The notes below the pieces were generated by a model that was given only the letters and a program-made list of their open reading frames with translations, did no database searches and was not told the origin of the DNA. From Halicephalobus mephisto (lineage: Eukaryota; Nematoda; Chromadorea; Rhabditida; Panagrolaimidae): a stretch of 64,000 nt of DNA. How positions within the stretch are numbered: the stretch's first letter is position 1; each line of letters starts with the position of its first letter. A program made the position numbers and the translations under genes. The stretch covers positions 62,001 through 126,000 of the forward strand of contig SWDT01000063.1 in assembly GCA_009193035.1 (NCBI GenBank). Direction: 5' to 3'. Of the stretch, positions 24,471-36,868 are shown piece by piece.

Positions 24471-25009
24471 AATCATTCGTTTTAATAAAGTTTTATTTGA
24501 TTCTGTAAAAATCCAAGTTTTTATAAAATTCTGAAAAATTAAAAAAATTTCCATGAGATTCTGAAAGTTTAGCAGTTTTCGAAAGTGCTAGAATTTTTCA
24601 TTAAATTTTGAAATCTTATTTTTTATAAAAAAACAAAATTGAATTACACAAAAAACACCAAAAATAATCGTCTAACTTTGAAGAGTGGATTTGCTTTCTT
24701 TTTGGATTTACTAATACTTTCGGATATCTCAACGGATACGAATGACAGATTTCTGTTTCTTTTCTGGCTGTCCCGGGTTCACTCCTATTTCTTCGGTGGA
24801 GTTGACTCTAATTTGAGGGCCATTATCTGAGCACCAGATTAGAGAGGCCTTTGTTTGGCTGTAGTTGACTTGGTTTTGAATTCTGGCACTATTTGTTTTC
24901 TTCAAAATGACAATTGACAACGATTTTGAAAGAACTAAACATGGAGAAACAGCATAGTTTGTTTTCAAAAAGTCAATCCAAATTTTAAAAATATTTAAAT
25001 TTAAAAAAA

Positions 25010-25320
25010 TGTAAAAAAATTTAAGTTTTAAAAGTTTACAAATTTTAGAAATAATTAAATTTAAAAATTTATAAATTTTAGAAATATTTAAATTTAGAAA
25101 TTTTAGAGATGTTTAAATTTTAAAACTTCAAAAATTTAGAAATATTTAAATTTAGAAATTTTAGAAATGTTTGAATTTATAAATTTTAGAAATGTTTAAG
25201 TTTAGAAATTTTAGAAATGTTTAAGTTTAGAAACTTCAAAAATTTAAAAATGTTTAAGTTTAGAAATTTTAGAAATGTTTAAATTTAGAAATATTTAAGT
25301 TTAGAAATTTATTGCAAATA
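25010..25320. repeat. Low-complexity tandem repeat (tttagaaatgtttaaatttagaaatt)n
   Basis: About a dozen degenerate copies of aaatttagaaattttagaa and relatives. No coding potential. Confidence 0.75.
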
Positions 25321-26793
25321 TGAGAACGGAAATTGTATTTGTAAAAAATGCCCTGGAGTAAAAGCACACCATTATTTCTTCGACAAACAATGATGTTCTG
25401 AATACTTGCAACTCAAGAGGTACAACTCGAATTTTCTTAACGTTTTGCACGTGTAAGAAGTTTCATTTTGCGTGGGATGTGACCTTTCGAGTATGTAGTA
25501 AGACTCTTGATATAAATCATTCGATTGATGAAAATTAACGATTATGATGTGCGAAAATTAAAACCGAAAAGTATTTTTTAAGAACAATTTTGAAATTTTA
25601 ATTTCGAATGTTTTTTACTCGGTTTTGAAAAACTCCAAAAACATCCAGGAAGTTTTGGAAGGTTCTCACGAAATTCTCAAAAATTTTAGAACTTTAAAGT
25701 GGACTATGAAAGTTTTCATGGAATTTTAAAAATATTCACAAAATTTTAGAGTACCAAACACTCATCCAATTTTAGATAATTTCAAAAAATTCTCAAAGAT
25801 TTAACAAGGTCAAATAAAGTTCAAAAAATTCCAAATTTTTGTAAATTCTAAAATTTTATAAAATTTCAAAAATTTTCATAAAATTCTGAAAATTCAACTT
25901 TTTTGTGAATTTTCAGATTGCCAATTCCTGGAAAATTTAAAAAATTCTCAAAGATCTAATAAAATTCCAGATTTTTGTGGATTTTAGAATTTCAGAAAAT
26001 TTCAAAAATTCTCAAAGATCTAATAAAATTCAAAAGTCCAGATTTTTGTGGATTTTAGAATTTCACAAAACTCCAAAAATTCTTATAAAATTGTGAAAAA
26101 TTTCAAAAATTTCCACAAAATTCAATAAATTCTCACAAATTTCTGAAAATACAAAATTGCAAAAATTCTTATGGAATTTTGGAAAATTCCAGAATCCTAC
26201 ACAAAGTTCCAAATGCCTCTAAAAACTTCCACAATTTGCTTCAAAAATTCAAAACTCTACCATGTTCTAGAAAATTCTGATTTCTACAAAATTGCACTAA
26301 AAGAACAATTGAATGATAAAGATGGACAAAAAAAACCGGTTTGATAAAAATCCACATCAGAAGCCTTGACAAAAAAAACAGTAACGAATAATTTTGCGAC
26401 GACCATTGAAGCTACACTTTCACGAATGAGTTCAATCAAATTCGTCAAAGACAGTCACGAAAAAGTACTTTCTGACCCTTGATTGATTACAAAAAATTTT
26501 TTTTAAAATGATTCTTGAAAATGGGCGCCTTCAAGTCTGGAAGACCCAAAAAAGACCGACATGACTGATTTTTCAACAATATTAATGACCGGAAAAAGGA
26601 TCATTAACGATCTCCCTATTTTTTAAATTAAATTTTCCATGTGATTTTAATTTTTCATTTTTTGTAAACTTGAAAAAATCAAACTTTATATGCAAAAAAC
26701 GGAAGGCGGAGCGATCAAAAAATTATCGAAGACGTTATAAAAGTTTTTTTTTCTTGGAAAAAATCAAATTTTTTTGAATTTTTTAATGTCGAA

Positions 26794-29364
26794 ATGATCG
26801 GTTCTGTTGTTTTATTTTTGGGAGCTTATTTAGCCGCTGTTGAAGCCGGTACTTTTGAGATCATAGTGAAAAAATACGAAGCTCTGAGTTATCGAGAAAT
26901 CGCCAACATTGAAAATTCTTTCTACAACTTTAGGTACGTTATTTTTGAGTTTTTGTAAATTTAATGTAAAAAATCTATAAAAAATTCTAAAATCATATGG
27001 GAACTTGTGAAATTTCCTAGGACGAATTAGAAGTTTCGAAACTTTTGATGATTTCATGGAAGCTTTTAGAATTTCTAGAATCTTCCATAATTTAATGAAA
27101 AATTCTAAAGTTTTCCAGAATCTGGTAGGTTTTTAGAATTTTTTATATTTTAATGAAAAATTTTAATTTTCTAGAATCTGATTGAAGTTTTTAAAGTTCT
27201 TCAGAATTTAGTGAGAAATTCTAAAATCTTCCAGAATCTGATAGTTATTAAAAAATTTTTATATTTTAATGAAGAATTTTGAAATCTTCCTGAATCTGAT
27301 TGAAATTATTAAAATTTTTTATATTTTAGTGAAAAATTTCAAAATCTTTTTGAATCTGATTGAAATTATTAAAATTTTTTATGTTTTAATGAAAAATTTT
27401 AATTTTCCTGAATCTGATTGAAATTATTAAAGTTTTTCAAAATTTGATAGAAAATTCTAAAAACTTTCTAAATTTATTAGAAAATTCTAAAACTCGCTTA
27501 AATTCAATGAAAATTTCTAAAATTTTTCTGAAGGAAATAAAAATTTCTAAAACCAACATCTAAAATAAAAAATCTCACATGATTGTATGAAATCATTTCG
27601 AGACATTTTCATAATTAAATTTTAATGTCTATATTAATGTAATTTTATAGCTTTTGCCTCTGTCAGAAGGAAAGCAAACTGCCAAATAACGATGGCAACT
27701 GTAAGTGCCAAATGAACATATCTGGTAAAACAGCCAAAGAATCGGCCCCGAAGGCGATTTATTCTGCAAGTTGTCTTTACAATCCAAAAAGTGATAAATG
27801 TCTTGTTGGAAGAATCCAATCTGAGGTATTAAATAATTTTTATCGTTAATAATTAATTTTTTAGTCGGGAAAATACATCTACGTCAATGTAAAAATCGGC
27901 AATCGGCAATTGACGGATCCAGAATGGCAATCTTTAAGTCCGACTAAAAAGAAAAAAACCGCTCATCTTGCTGCAAAAGTTAAAAAACGATTAATTAAGT
28001 AAAATTATTTTTTAAAAATTTTTACAATTTTAAATTTTAAGACTTGAGTACCTTACATTCGATTTGGATTCAGAAAATCATTCCAAAATTCTTCCATCTT
28101 CGATTAAGCCAAGTCCAGAACCCCGAAAAAATCCAAAATCAAGAAGACTGGAAGTTACAAAAGTTTCCAAAATTACAACGACCACATTCTCACCTCCGAC
28201 CACGACCTCCAAAATACTTCCGTCGAAGTCTTTGATGATGCCCGGCGGGGATCCCCAAGGTCGTTTCATTCAATCAGTTAGGTCTTAATCTGTCAATCTA
28301 AATTCATCCGATCTCTTTTAGCTTGAAGACGCGAGAAAATTTTTACAAAAACTTGGAAAAATTCAAAAAATTTCACCTTTGTCTTTCAATATTCCAGAAT
28401 TCAAAAAAGCGGTAAAAAAATTTAAAAATAAAAAAAAATAAAAATAAAATTTAGATGATAATAATGCATAATAGATTGCGGTACATTCATGGAGCACAAT
28501 TAGTCGTCAATGATCCCAAAGCTGAAGTAGCTGCCCAATCTTGGGCAAACAAACTTGGAAAACGAGAAAGCTGTCTTGTTCATGAACACAGGAAAGGTTT
28601 CGGTGAGAATTTATTCTATTTTGCTGCAGATTACCTCACGGACCCTTATTCGATGGCAGAAGCCGTTGTGCGAACATTCTATTCTGAAGGAAAAGGATAT
28701 GATTATCGACGGTGAGATTCTCAATTCATACACAAAAAATTAACACATAGAATATAATGTATAGGTATATTAAAGCAGTTCTGATGTATCAGATACATAT
28801 ATTCAATATATCAATACATTAAGTATAATATTGATATATTATATTCAATATGTGGATATACTAGAGCAACTCTAATATAACAGGTGTATTATATTCAATA
28901 TATAGATATATTAAGTTAATATCAATGAATTGTATTTAATACACCGATATATTAAAATAGTTCTGATGTATAAGATACATTGTATTCAATATATCAGCAT
29001 ATTAAGTATAATATCAATATATTATATTCAATATGTGGATATATTAAATATAATGTATATGAGATATTAGAATCGTTTCAATATACTCTTTTTTGTATGC
29101 AGTGTGGAAATTTAAAGGTTAATTTTCAGTTTCCGAAGATACCATTTTGCTGTTGGACATTTTACTCAAATGATTTGGGACTCTTCCACCAAAATTGGAG
29201 TAGGGGTATCTATTAAGCGTTTCAGCGGCAGAAGGAGAAATGGATGTCAACCTCGTAAATCCACTTACATGTTGTATGTCGTCGTGAAATACAGCCCTGC
29301 TGGCAATGTGCAGTCTTCTAAGTACTACTTTGAAAATGTCAAACCTGTCATGAGAAAATTATAA
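26794..29364 (+). CDS. Secreted CAP/SCP-domain protein with novel N-terminal region, 421 aa
   Basis: Seven exons: 26794-26933, 27651-27825, 27865-27998, 28042-28276, 28322-28411, 28455-28711, 29130-29364. A signal peptide (MIGSVVLFLGAYLAAVEAG) leads into a Cys-containing domain (FCLCQKES, GNCKCQMNISG, ASCLYNPKSDKCLVG), then a Lys/Pro/Thr-rich linker, then a CAP domain from about residue 258. The CAP hallmarks are visible: MHNRLRYIHGAQ, AQSWANKL, GFGENLFYFA, HFAVGHFTQMIW and a VVVKYSPAGN end. The HFTQMIW and GEN blocks carry the usual cavity His and Glu. The domain resembles the compact GAPR-1/GLIPR2-like subclass more than the Cys-rich venom-allergen type. Its job is unknown; CAP proteins bind lipids or act as extracellular signals. 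The N-terminal domain is not one I recognise. Confidence 0.85.
27060..27560. repeat. Degenerate AT-rich repeat in CAP-gene intron 1
   Basis: Recurrent phrase gaatctgattgaaattatta plus aaattttttatattttagtg, about 60 bp apart, five or six diverged copies. Non-coding. Confidence 0.55.
28740..29095. repeat. Dispersed palindromic TA-rich repeat, copy 1 (CAP-gene intron 6)
   Basis: Built of recurring 25-35 bp units such as ctgatgtatcagatacat and ttatattcaatatgtggata followed by tattaa. The same unit set recurs at 32640-33115 and 38985-39420. Units are quasi-palindromic (tgtatcagatacat). Confidence 0.8.
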
Positions 29365-30944
29365 CTTTATCAACTGTAGTGTGATCTCGAAAATAATTTT
29401 TTAAATACATGTCAATTAATATTTTTTGACTTTTTTACTTTTGCACATGATTTCAGTATCTGAAATAATTGATAAATAATTTCCAAAATCGGGGAATTTT
29501 CAATTTTGAGATTACTGTAGTTTCATAGTGTCTGTGAATTTTCTAAAAAAACAAAAAAAGCAAAAAATTTAATTTCTGTGTTTGACATTCCGAAAGTCCT
29601 TGAGGATTTTTCAGGAACGGATTTTCCTCAAGAAGTCCTCGAAACCATCCAAATCATCATTGCATGAAAAATGATTCTGAAGTTTATGACCACTTAAGCT
29701 TCGAGATCCGAAAAAACATGTTATTTCCGAATGAGCATTTTGAATTGACAAATCACGCGTTTTCCGCTTGAACAAAGTTAATGAAAACTCTATAGTCCTT
29801 TTTCACACTTGTTTGACTACATCCCGGAAACGAAAACAGTGGTCTTTATCCACTTAATTATGAAGCTGCTTTTCGAGAAAAAATGTCCGATGAAGTCCTG
29901 TAGTCATCCCTACCCTGGATATCTTTAATGACGTTTTTAGAAAATAAAATTTTCCTAAAATTTATTTTTGCAGATTTTTCGTGTTACAGTATTCAACCAT
30001 GTGTAATTTTTCGGATAAATTAATTTTTCTCCAAGATATTAAAAATTATTCAAAAATAATTGAAAAATCAATTTTCGTTAATTTCTATTTACTACAGTAA
30101 TCAATTGTGTTTAATTTTTTTAGGATAAATTTTTTTATCAAATTAGAAAAATAAAAATAAATTTTCTATTAAATTAGAAAAATAAAAATAAATTTTTTAT
30201 CAAATTAGGAAAATCAAATTTTTTAAAATATTTAGGTAACTTAATAGACATTTATGTATTTACATTTATGAAGATTTCGAAATCAAAGTAGAATTTGTGG
30301 TTCGGTCATGACCTTCAAGTATATTGACTCCCCTAATTACTGCTTAAAATTTGATTTTAATGGCGACATTTTTGTAGCTTTCGATACAGTAAACTTTATT
30401 CATGATGTTAAAAAAAGTAAAATTTTTTAATTTCTTCACATTACAGTAATTATTCAATTTTTTAAAATAAATAATTTTTTTAAACTAAAATATTTTTTAT
30501 TTTGAAAAATTCTCCAAAAATAAATTTTAATTTTACTACAGTAATCGATTTTTGGAAATCTTTTAAATTCTGCAAAAATTAATTATAATGTAAAAAATTG
30601 TTTTTAATTTTTTTCACTAGTGATTAATTTTTTAATTTTCGATTAATTAATATTTTATATAATGTACTATTATTTCCTCGTCATTTTAGGACTTTCTCAT
30701 TTGGATTATCCTGATCCAAGAACAGAATAAAAAATTTCTTTATTAAAGTCTAGTCTTTTAATTTTTGCAACACGAAAATGACGTCATTACGGAATTTTGC
30801 AGAATATATTTCTCCCATGAGAACTACTACGTGCTTGATTCTCTGAAAATAGACTTTATCCCTGTTAAAAATAAAACATTATAATTTTCGTTCACGTCAA
30901 GATTCAATTTTTAACTACCTGAATCTCAGCAGAAATTTCTAAAA

Positions 30945-31080
30945 TTCTTCGAAATTTAACTTTTTAAAATTTTTCAAAATTTAACTTTTTAAAATTTTTC
31001 GAAATTTAACTTTTTAAAATTCTTCGAAACTTAACTTTTTAAAATTCTTCGAAATTTAACTTTCTAAAATTTTTCAAGAT
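30945..31080. repeat. 24-bp tandem repeat, about five copies
   Basis: Five consecutive copies of approximately ttcgaaatttaactttttaa plus aatt, with few substitutions. Confidence 0.85.
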
Positions 31081-32639
31081 TTTTTGAAAAAATTTGGAAT
31101 TAAAAAAAAATCAAAAATTTTCAAAAATTCAATTTGAAGTTTACAGAATTTTTCAAAATTTTGTAGAAAAATTTTTACTTTTTCGAAAACAGTAGAAAAT
31201 TAAGAAATATTTTAGAATTAAACAAATAATCTCAAAATTTTTTAAAATTAAAATTTTAAAATATATTAAAAAAATTGGAAATTTTCATGCATTTTATAAA
31301 AGTTTCAGAATTTTTGAAAATCCAAAAAATTTTGGAAAATTTCAATTTTTACAGAATCTAATAAAAATTGACATCATTTGAAATTTCCAATTTTTTAAAT
31401 TGTAAAAATTATTTTCTAAGTAATTTCATAATAATGTCCATTTTTGATAAAAATAAAAAATTAATTCTGACTTAACGTCATGTGGATTTCAAATCCGATA
31501 CGGTAAGCTGTAACGTAAGTACATGTTCTTGGATCTTCCATTTTAGGTATCTGCGAATACTTGATGACGGTTGATGACAAACACCTTTGGGATTTTGTCA
31601 AAAGTCTTAGTAATTCTTAAATTTTCCAAGAGGATTAAAAAGATCAAAAAGATTCACAAACCCAAATCCTTAAGTCACCGAAAATTTTTTTATTTGTAAA
31701 ATTCGAAAAGTCATAGTTCAATGTTAAATGTCATTTTTGACTGTAACTTTATTTCGAACAATTTTTTTAAATTGTAAAACCCAAAGTTTAATTACCCCAT
31801 TAAAATTTGTTTAAAATTAATTTTATTTTTTGTTTTTTATGAGTCATGTTTCAAATCATTTTAGAATGACGTTTGTCAGGAATTTTTTCATTAAGAATTC
31901 TGGCACATCCAGGATCTAAGCCGGAAATTGAAATCAAGGGTGTTGACGCGAGAGATCTTCATCCATTTTTTCGTCCAGCTTGCTTTCGTTTTTTATTTTT
32001 TCCAACTTTTCCAAAAAATACTCATTGTTCTCTAATTTCGTTTTTCTTCAATCTTGCGAAAATTTTTTGGATTTTTTTTTAAATTCGTAAAAAAAGCTGA
32101 TTTTTAATATATTTAAAAATATTCCATTTTTAAATTCAAATATTTTAAATAGTTTTTATAATTTTTCAAAAATCATCATCTTTGAAAATCTATTAAATTT
32201 CGAAGTTTTTTAAGAATTTATAAACTTTTAAAAAATTTCTGAAATTTTCTATAATTTTCGAAAAATTATTATTTTCAAAAATCTAAGTTTTGAAATTTTT
32301 AAGAATTTCTTAATTGTTTAAAAATTTTACGGAAACTTCCAGACTTGAGATAATTCTATAATCCTTCTGAAAAATCCCGCGGAAGTTTTTAAAATTTTCT
32401 AATCTTTCAAAATTCAGTAAAACTTCAAAATTTTTCAAATTTTAAAAATTTCATAAAATTTCGTAGGATTTTTTCATAATATTTTGGAAATATCTAAATC
32501 TTCCAGAATCCAATAAAAATTTTTATAACTACTTGAAGGTTTGAATTGTGAAATTTCCCAGACATTTTTGAAGATTTTTATCAAAACAAATTTGAAATAA
32601 TGCTCATTTTCAATGTCTCTAATTGTGTGATGTTCATGA

Positions 32640-33115
32640 ATGCAAAGTTTGATTAATTTATTTCCACATATAATAAATATAAAAAACTGTACATTAAAAC
32701 GACTTTAATGTATCAGATAAATTATATTTAATGTATTCATGCGTTGAATATAATGAGCTGATATTATATTTTATGTATTGATATATTGAATACAATGTAT
32801 CTGATACATTAGAACTGTTTTAATATATCTATATTTTGGATATAATATATCAATATTATACTTAATGTATTGATATATTGAATATATGTATCTGATACAT
32901 CGGAACTGCTTTAATATACCTATACATTGGATATAATATATCAATATGATACTTAATGTATTGAATATATGTATCTGATACATCACAACTATTTTAAGAC
33001 ATCAGTATGTTTAATATAATTCATTGATATTAACTTAATGTATCTATACATTGAATGCAACATCTAATAAATCAGATCCGTTCTAATATATCCGTGCATT
33101 ATATTCTGTGTCCTT
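32640..33115. repeat. Dispersed palindromic TA-rich repeat, copy 2 (inverted)
   Basis: Same unit set as at 28740-29095 but in the opposite orientation (for example aatgtatctgatacattaga and gaactgttttaatatatcta). Intergenic. Confidence 0.8.
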
Positions 33116-33819
33116 GTTGTATGTAGTTTACTTGACATTTTCGTGTGCTCAATTCTTCTTTAAAATTACTGAATGTTGTGTCTAATTTGGCACCCTAGTG
33201 TTAACGTGACAATTAGTTGTTTTTTATCGACGATTCGGGGGAGTTTAATAGCCAGTTCTTGAATGAAGTTAATTTTTAATCTACAATATTTTTTTAAAAT
33301 TCATCCATTTGGAAATTCGTTTTCTTCAGGCATTTATCAATGGTTCGGTCTTTCATAATAGTGAATTCAAATTACACCATCTTTAATCTTTTCTGTTTTT
33401 GATTGACATTCATACTGTATCCCCAGAGTCCGGGGAAACATATGGATATGAACTTTTAATTCTTGTTTTGACAAAACTCGAAAATGACACCGTATCTGTA
33501 ATTAGTTTTTTCCAGTACTCCCTGAAGGAGATTTGAAAATTTTATTTCTGAAATGGAAATCAGACGTTGGGCACGCCATGACCACAATTTAGAATGTATT
33601 TTTTCAAGGTTGAATTCATAGAAGTCACATGAGGAAAATTGGTTCTGTCGCGAATACTGACTAAAAATAAAGGATCATACTTGGAGGTAAAATTGAATAT
33701 TTTTTTCATAAACATTATCATTCTGAAAAAATTTCTAAGAACTTGAAAAACGAAGAATTTCGTTTTCATCAATAATGTTCTACATTCACTAATTAAATTC
33801 ATAATTAAAAATTTAGTCT

Positions 33820-34440
33820 TTCATTGTTCGTGTCGGGACCATTATTTAGAATTTCTCTCAAGGAGAAAAATTCGGTCTTGCCACGAACGGAACTTGGAAG
33901 ATCATCAACCAAGCTCGTGGTTACACAACAAATCAAACATCATTCGTGTCAGGACCGCACCTAAAAAAGCGCTCCCTGAGGATAAAGATTAAAGAATCCC
34001 CTCAGTTGGGGATTTTAGTTCTGCCATGAGTGGCGATTAAAAGGGCACTGACCAAACTCATACCGAAACATGAGTCAAGTATCATTTACGTTAAAACCAT
34101 ATCCAAAAAATGTTCTTTGAAGATAAAGATTAAAGAATCTCTTTAAAAAAATACTTTAGTCTTTTCGCGAATGGTGTTTAAAAACTACCGATTTTGTTCA
34201 TGATTAAAATGTACCTCAAATATCATTCGTCTTAGGACTATATCTAAAAAGTGCTTTTTGAAGATGAAAATTAAAGAATTTTTAAAATAAAAATACTGTA
34301 GTCCTACCACGAATGGCATTTAAAAACTTACGATTTTATTCGTATCTGAATTATGACTCAAGTATCATTCGCTTTAGGGCCATACCTAAAAAGTGGTCCC
34401 TGAGGATAAAGATTAAGAAATCCTCTAATGAATAACTTCT
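33820..34440. repeat. Minisatellite of about 140 bp, four to five copies
   Basis: Copies share atcattcgt followed by nnnaggac and a ctaaaaagtg block, then ctgaggataaagattaaaga about 30 bp on, and a tcctaccacgaatggcattt-like segment. Starts at about 33825, 33943, 34083, 34221 and 34364. Divergence between copies is substantial, so the array is not recent. Confidence 0.8.
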
Positions 34441-34509
34441 AACCCATTCGTGAGTAATCCTTAACTCAGTCTTCGAGGAAGTGGGTTAGTGGTCCTTACC
34501 ATATGTATC

Positions 34510-34725
34510 AATTTTTCGAATTCTTGATTTTCGAATTCTAATTAATTTTATTCGACTTTGAATCTTTGGTTTTCAAATTCGAACTAATTTTATTCGATTC
34601 TGAATCCTTGACTTTCGAATTTGAATTAGTTTGGTTTAATCTTCAATCTTTGGTTTTCGAATTTAAACTAGTTTTACTCGACTTCGAATCTTTGATTTTT
34701 TAAATTCTAATTCGAAATTGACAGC
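34510..34725. repeat. Tandem repeat, about 63 bp, three to four copies
   Basis: Repeated phrase gaatctttggttttcgaatt followed by an aactagttttactcgacttc-like segment, with substitutions between copies. Confidence 0.75.
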
Positions 34726-36014
34726 TTTGGTCCTTGTTCTAATCCTCAAAAACTACTTGTATGTTTTCCACCAAAAATTATTTTTTATCGAATTTACTCT
34801 TGTTCTTCATTAATACTTGTCACACGAATGTCTCTCCGTGGCACGAGTTGTCAACAACCTCCGGAACGTGCTTCGACCTTTCTATTCAGGCAATGGACAC
34901 CTTAATTTATAAAACGTGTTTTCATTACTTGTTCTTTTTTGAAAAAATTAATTTTTAATTTTTATTAACAAGGGATTTCTCGGGAGGCGGAGAATTTAAA
35001 GTAATTAATACCGTGAGACCGAATTTTATTATAATTGAGAAAAATTTTCTGTTTTATTTTCGTTTTAGTTGACTTTTGAAAAAACATGTTTGTAATTTGA
35101 CGCCAAATTAACGTTATTTCGTTTGGAATTTGAAATTTGTTTTAATTTTTAAGTTTTTTATAAATACAAAAATTTCATTAAAGATTTTTGAAATTTGTTT
35201 TAATTTTTAAGTTTTTTATAAATACTAAAATTTCATTAAAGATTTTTCGAATTTCAAAGGTATAAAACTTTTTTAAATATTTTAGAAATTGTTTAATTTC
35301 CGAAGAATTTAATAAAAATTTAAAATCAAAGATTCTAGAAATTCCTAAAAAATTATAAAAATTTGTGTCAAATTAGTTTTTTAATAATCTTTAATTTTTT
35401 TTAATTAAAAATTAATGTTTCTAAATTTTTTCAAAATTGAGTAGAAATTTTCTAAAAAATCAAAGATATTTCTGAAATCTTTGAAAATTTCACAAATTTT
35501 TAAAATCTTCCATAATTTCGTCGAAGAAAAAATTTTTTTTAATTTTATCAAAAATTTTAGGATTTTTTAAGACTTAATATGTGATTCTAAAATCATCAAA
35601 AATCTCATACAAACTTTTATAATGTTTCATAATCTCATGTTTAATTTTAGATTTTTTTAAAACTTGATGTAAAATTAGTTTTTTAAAATCTTATGAAAAA
35701 TTTGTGTGAAATTTCTAATTTTAAAGTTTTCAATGAAATTAAAAATTTTTCACATACAACAGTATAACCACGCCTATTTGAATGTTGATAATTTTCTTCT
35801 TTATCTTATTTTTTTGTACTGTAAGAAGTCCATTTTAGTACAGTATCATGCGATAGAAAAACAAAAGATTTAGACAAAATAAACATTTAAATTTGTAATT
35901 TTTAATTGATGTTTTGATGTGATTTACTTCCTAGTGAATCTGCTTGTTGTAAAGACTTTAATATCAAGGTCCATCTGAGATTTTGATTAATTTTGTGAGA
36001 TTTGGATATTTCAA

Positions 36015-36174
36015 ATAAAAAAACATAACTTTTGATACAGTAACAAATCCAAATCGTCACTATTATTTTTTAATTTTCGTCACAAAAGTCAAATATTTAT
36101 AAAAATGTGACGATTGTTACTTTTTTGTTAAATTTCGAAATTGTTAAAAAACCAAAAATTACGCCTTTTTGTGT
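36015..36174. mobile_element. Uninterrupted relative of the 1.79-2.98 kb MITE
   Basis: The left end aaaaaacataacttttgata and right end aaaattacgcctttttgtgt are inverted repeats. The interior contains cagtaacaaatccaaatcgt followed by cactattattttttaa, which matches both sides of the interrupted copy near the left edge with the 9-bp agtaacaaa present only once. It lies about 170 bp upstream of the nlp-1 start. Confidence 0.7.
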
Positions 36175-36340
36175 AATAATGGAATATTTTAATTGTTGTA
36201 ACGGGTATTTACTTTTTAGTAATTGCTCTCGTGAGATTTTATTTCATTTTTTAATTATTCCGGTAAACGTGTGAATTTTCTCACGTTTTTGTGATAAATA
36301 ATCAAAGTTTTAGAGCCATATTAGATTAAACCACAGTAAG

Positions 36341-36868
36341 ATGTATCTCCAATTAGCCTTCATCGCTGTGTTTTCCACAATCATTTTTGCGAATCCGATT
36401 TCACAGGTAAATTTAGAAATTTAATTTTTAATTTTTTTTAAATTCAGGCTGAACGAAGCTTGGAAAAACGCGAATCCGACAAGTCCGACATTAGCAATTT
36501 CATCGACACTAATGCCTACCGTATGAGTTTCGGTAATGAGTTCCCTAGAGAACATGATTTAAAATTTGATTTTTTCAGGCAAAAGGAACATGGATCCTAA
36601 TGCTTTTAGAATGTCCTTTGGGAAACGACAGGCTCCGATGGACGCCAACGCCTTCAGAATGAGCTTCGGAAAACGGTTCGATATTGATTATCAAAGGTTC
36701 TTCCCGGGACCCGCTTACGTCAAGAGAGATCTCGAATTGGCTCCTCAAGAAGTATTTCTGATCGATGAACCACGAGAAGCACTTTTCGAAGAACTTCCTC
36801 AAGGTGATTCTATTACTGTCAACAAGAAGATGGACCGTAATAATTACATTATCGGATTTGGAAAATGA
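36341..36868 (+). CDS. nlp-1: Neuropeptide precursor NLP-1 (RMSFamide family), 146 aa
   Basis: Three exons: 36341-36406, 36448-36532, 36579-36868. A signal peptide (MYLQLAFIAVFSTIIFANP) is followed by peptides bounded by KR or K/R sites: one ending DTNAYRMSFG, then NMDPNAFRMSFG and QAPMDANAFRMSFG, each followed by KR with Gly as the amidation donor. Further on come FDIDYQRFFPGPAYV before KR, an acidic spacer, and a C-terminal MDRNNYIIGFG followed by K and the stop. The MDxNAFRMSFG core is the NLP-1 peptide known from C. elegans, where the precursor also ends with a distinct GLG-type peptide, so both the repeats and the odd final peptide match. The released peptides are expected to act on a GPCR. 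Intron 2 splits the Gly codon of the first RMSFG copy. Confidence 0.93.

Larger units (their letters stand above)
22815..26793. other. Intergenic DNA, AT-rich, with two repeat blocks
   Basis: Upstream of the minus-strand gene and of the CAP gene. Positions about 22890-22990 and 24690-24960 are less AT-rich and could be 5' UTR or regulatory DNA; the second contains agtcaactccaccgaagaaa on the minus strand. Positions 23395-23500 hold short repeats of tctcgatttaacgtaact type. 25330-25520 and 26330-26500 are more complex and may include promoter sequence for the CAP gene. No gene supported. Confidence 0.45.
29365..36340. other. Seven-kilobase intergenic region dominated by repeats
   Basis: Between the CAP gene and nlp-1. 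Apart from the repeats listed separately it is AT-rich filler; short open stretches (for example 31870-32080 and 34760-34960 plus strand, 33560-33800 minus strand) have no start context, splice logic or recognisable motifs. Positions 35930-36340 directly upstream of nlp-1 are the likeliest place for its promoter, but they also contain a MITE. Confidence 0.5.

Noticed and set aside
24639..24968. Frames on both strands upstream of the CAP gene
   Set aside because: No splice signals, starts or motifs; better regarded as intergenic or UTR sequence.
28078..28269. Minus-strand frame within the CAP gene
   Set aside because: Antisense shadow of exon 4 (Pro/Thr/Lys-rich linker).
33560..33802. 80-codon minus-strand frame
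   Set aside because: Composition like the surrounding intergenic DNA and partly built of repeats near 33.8 kb.
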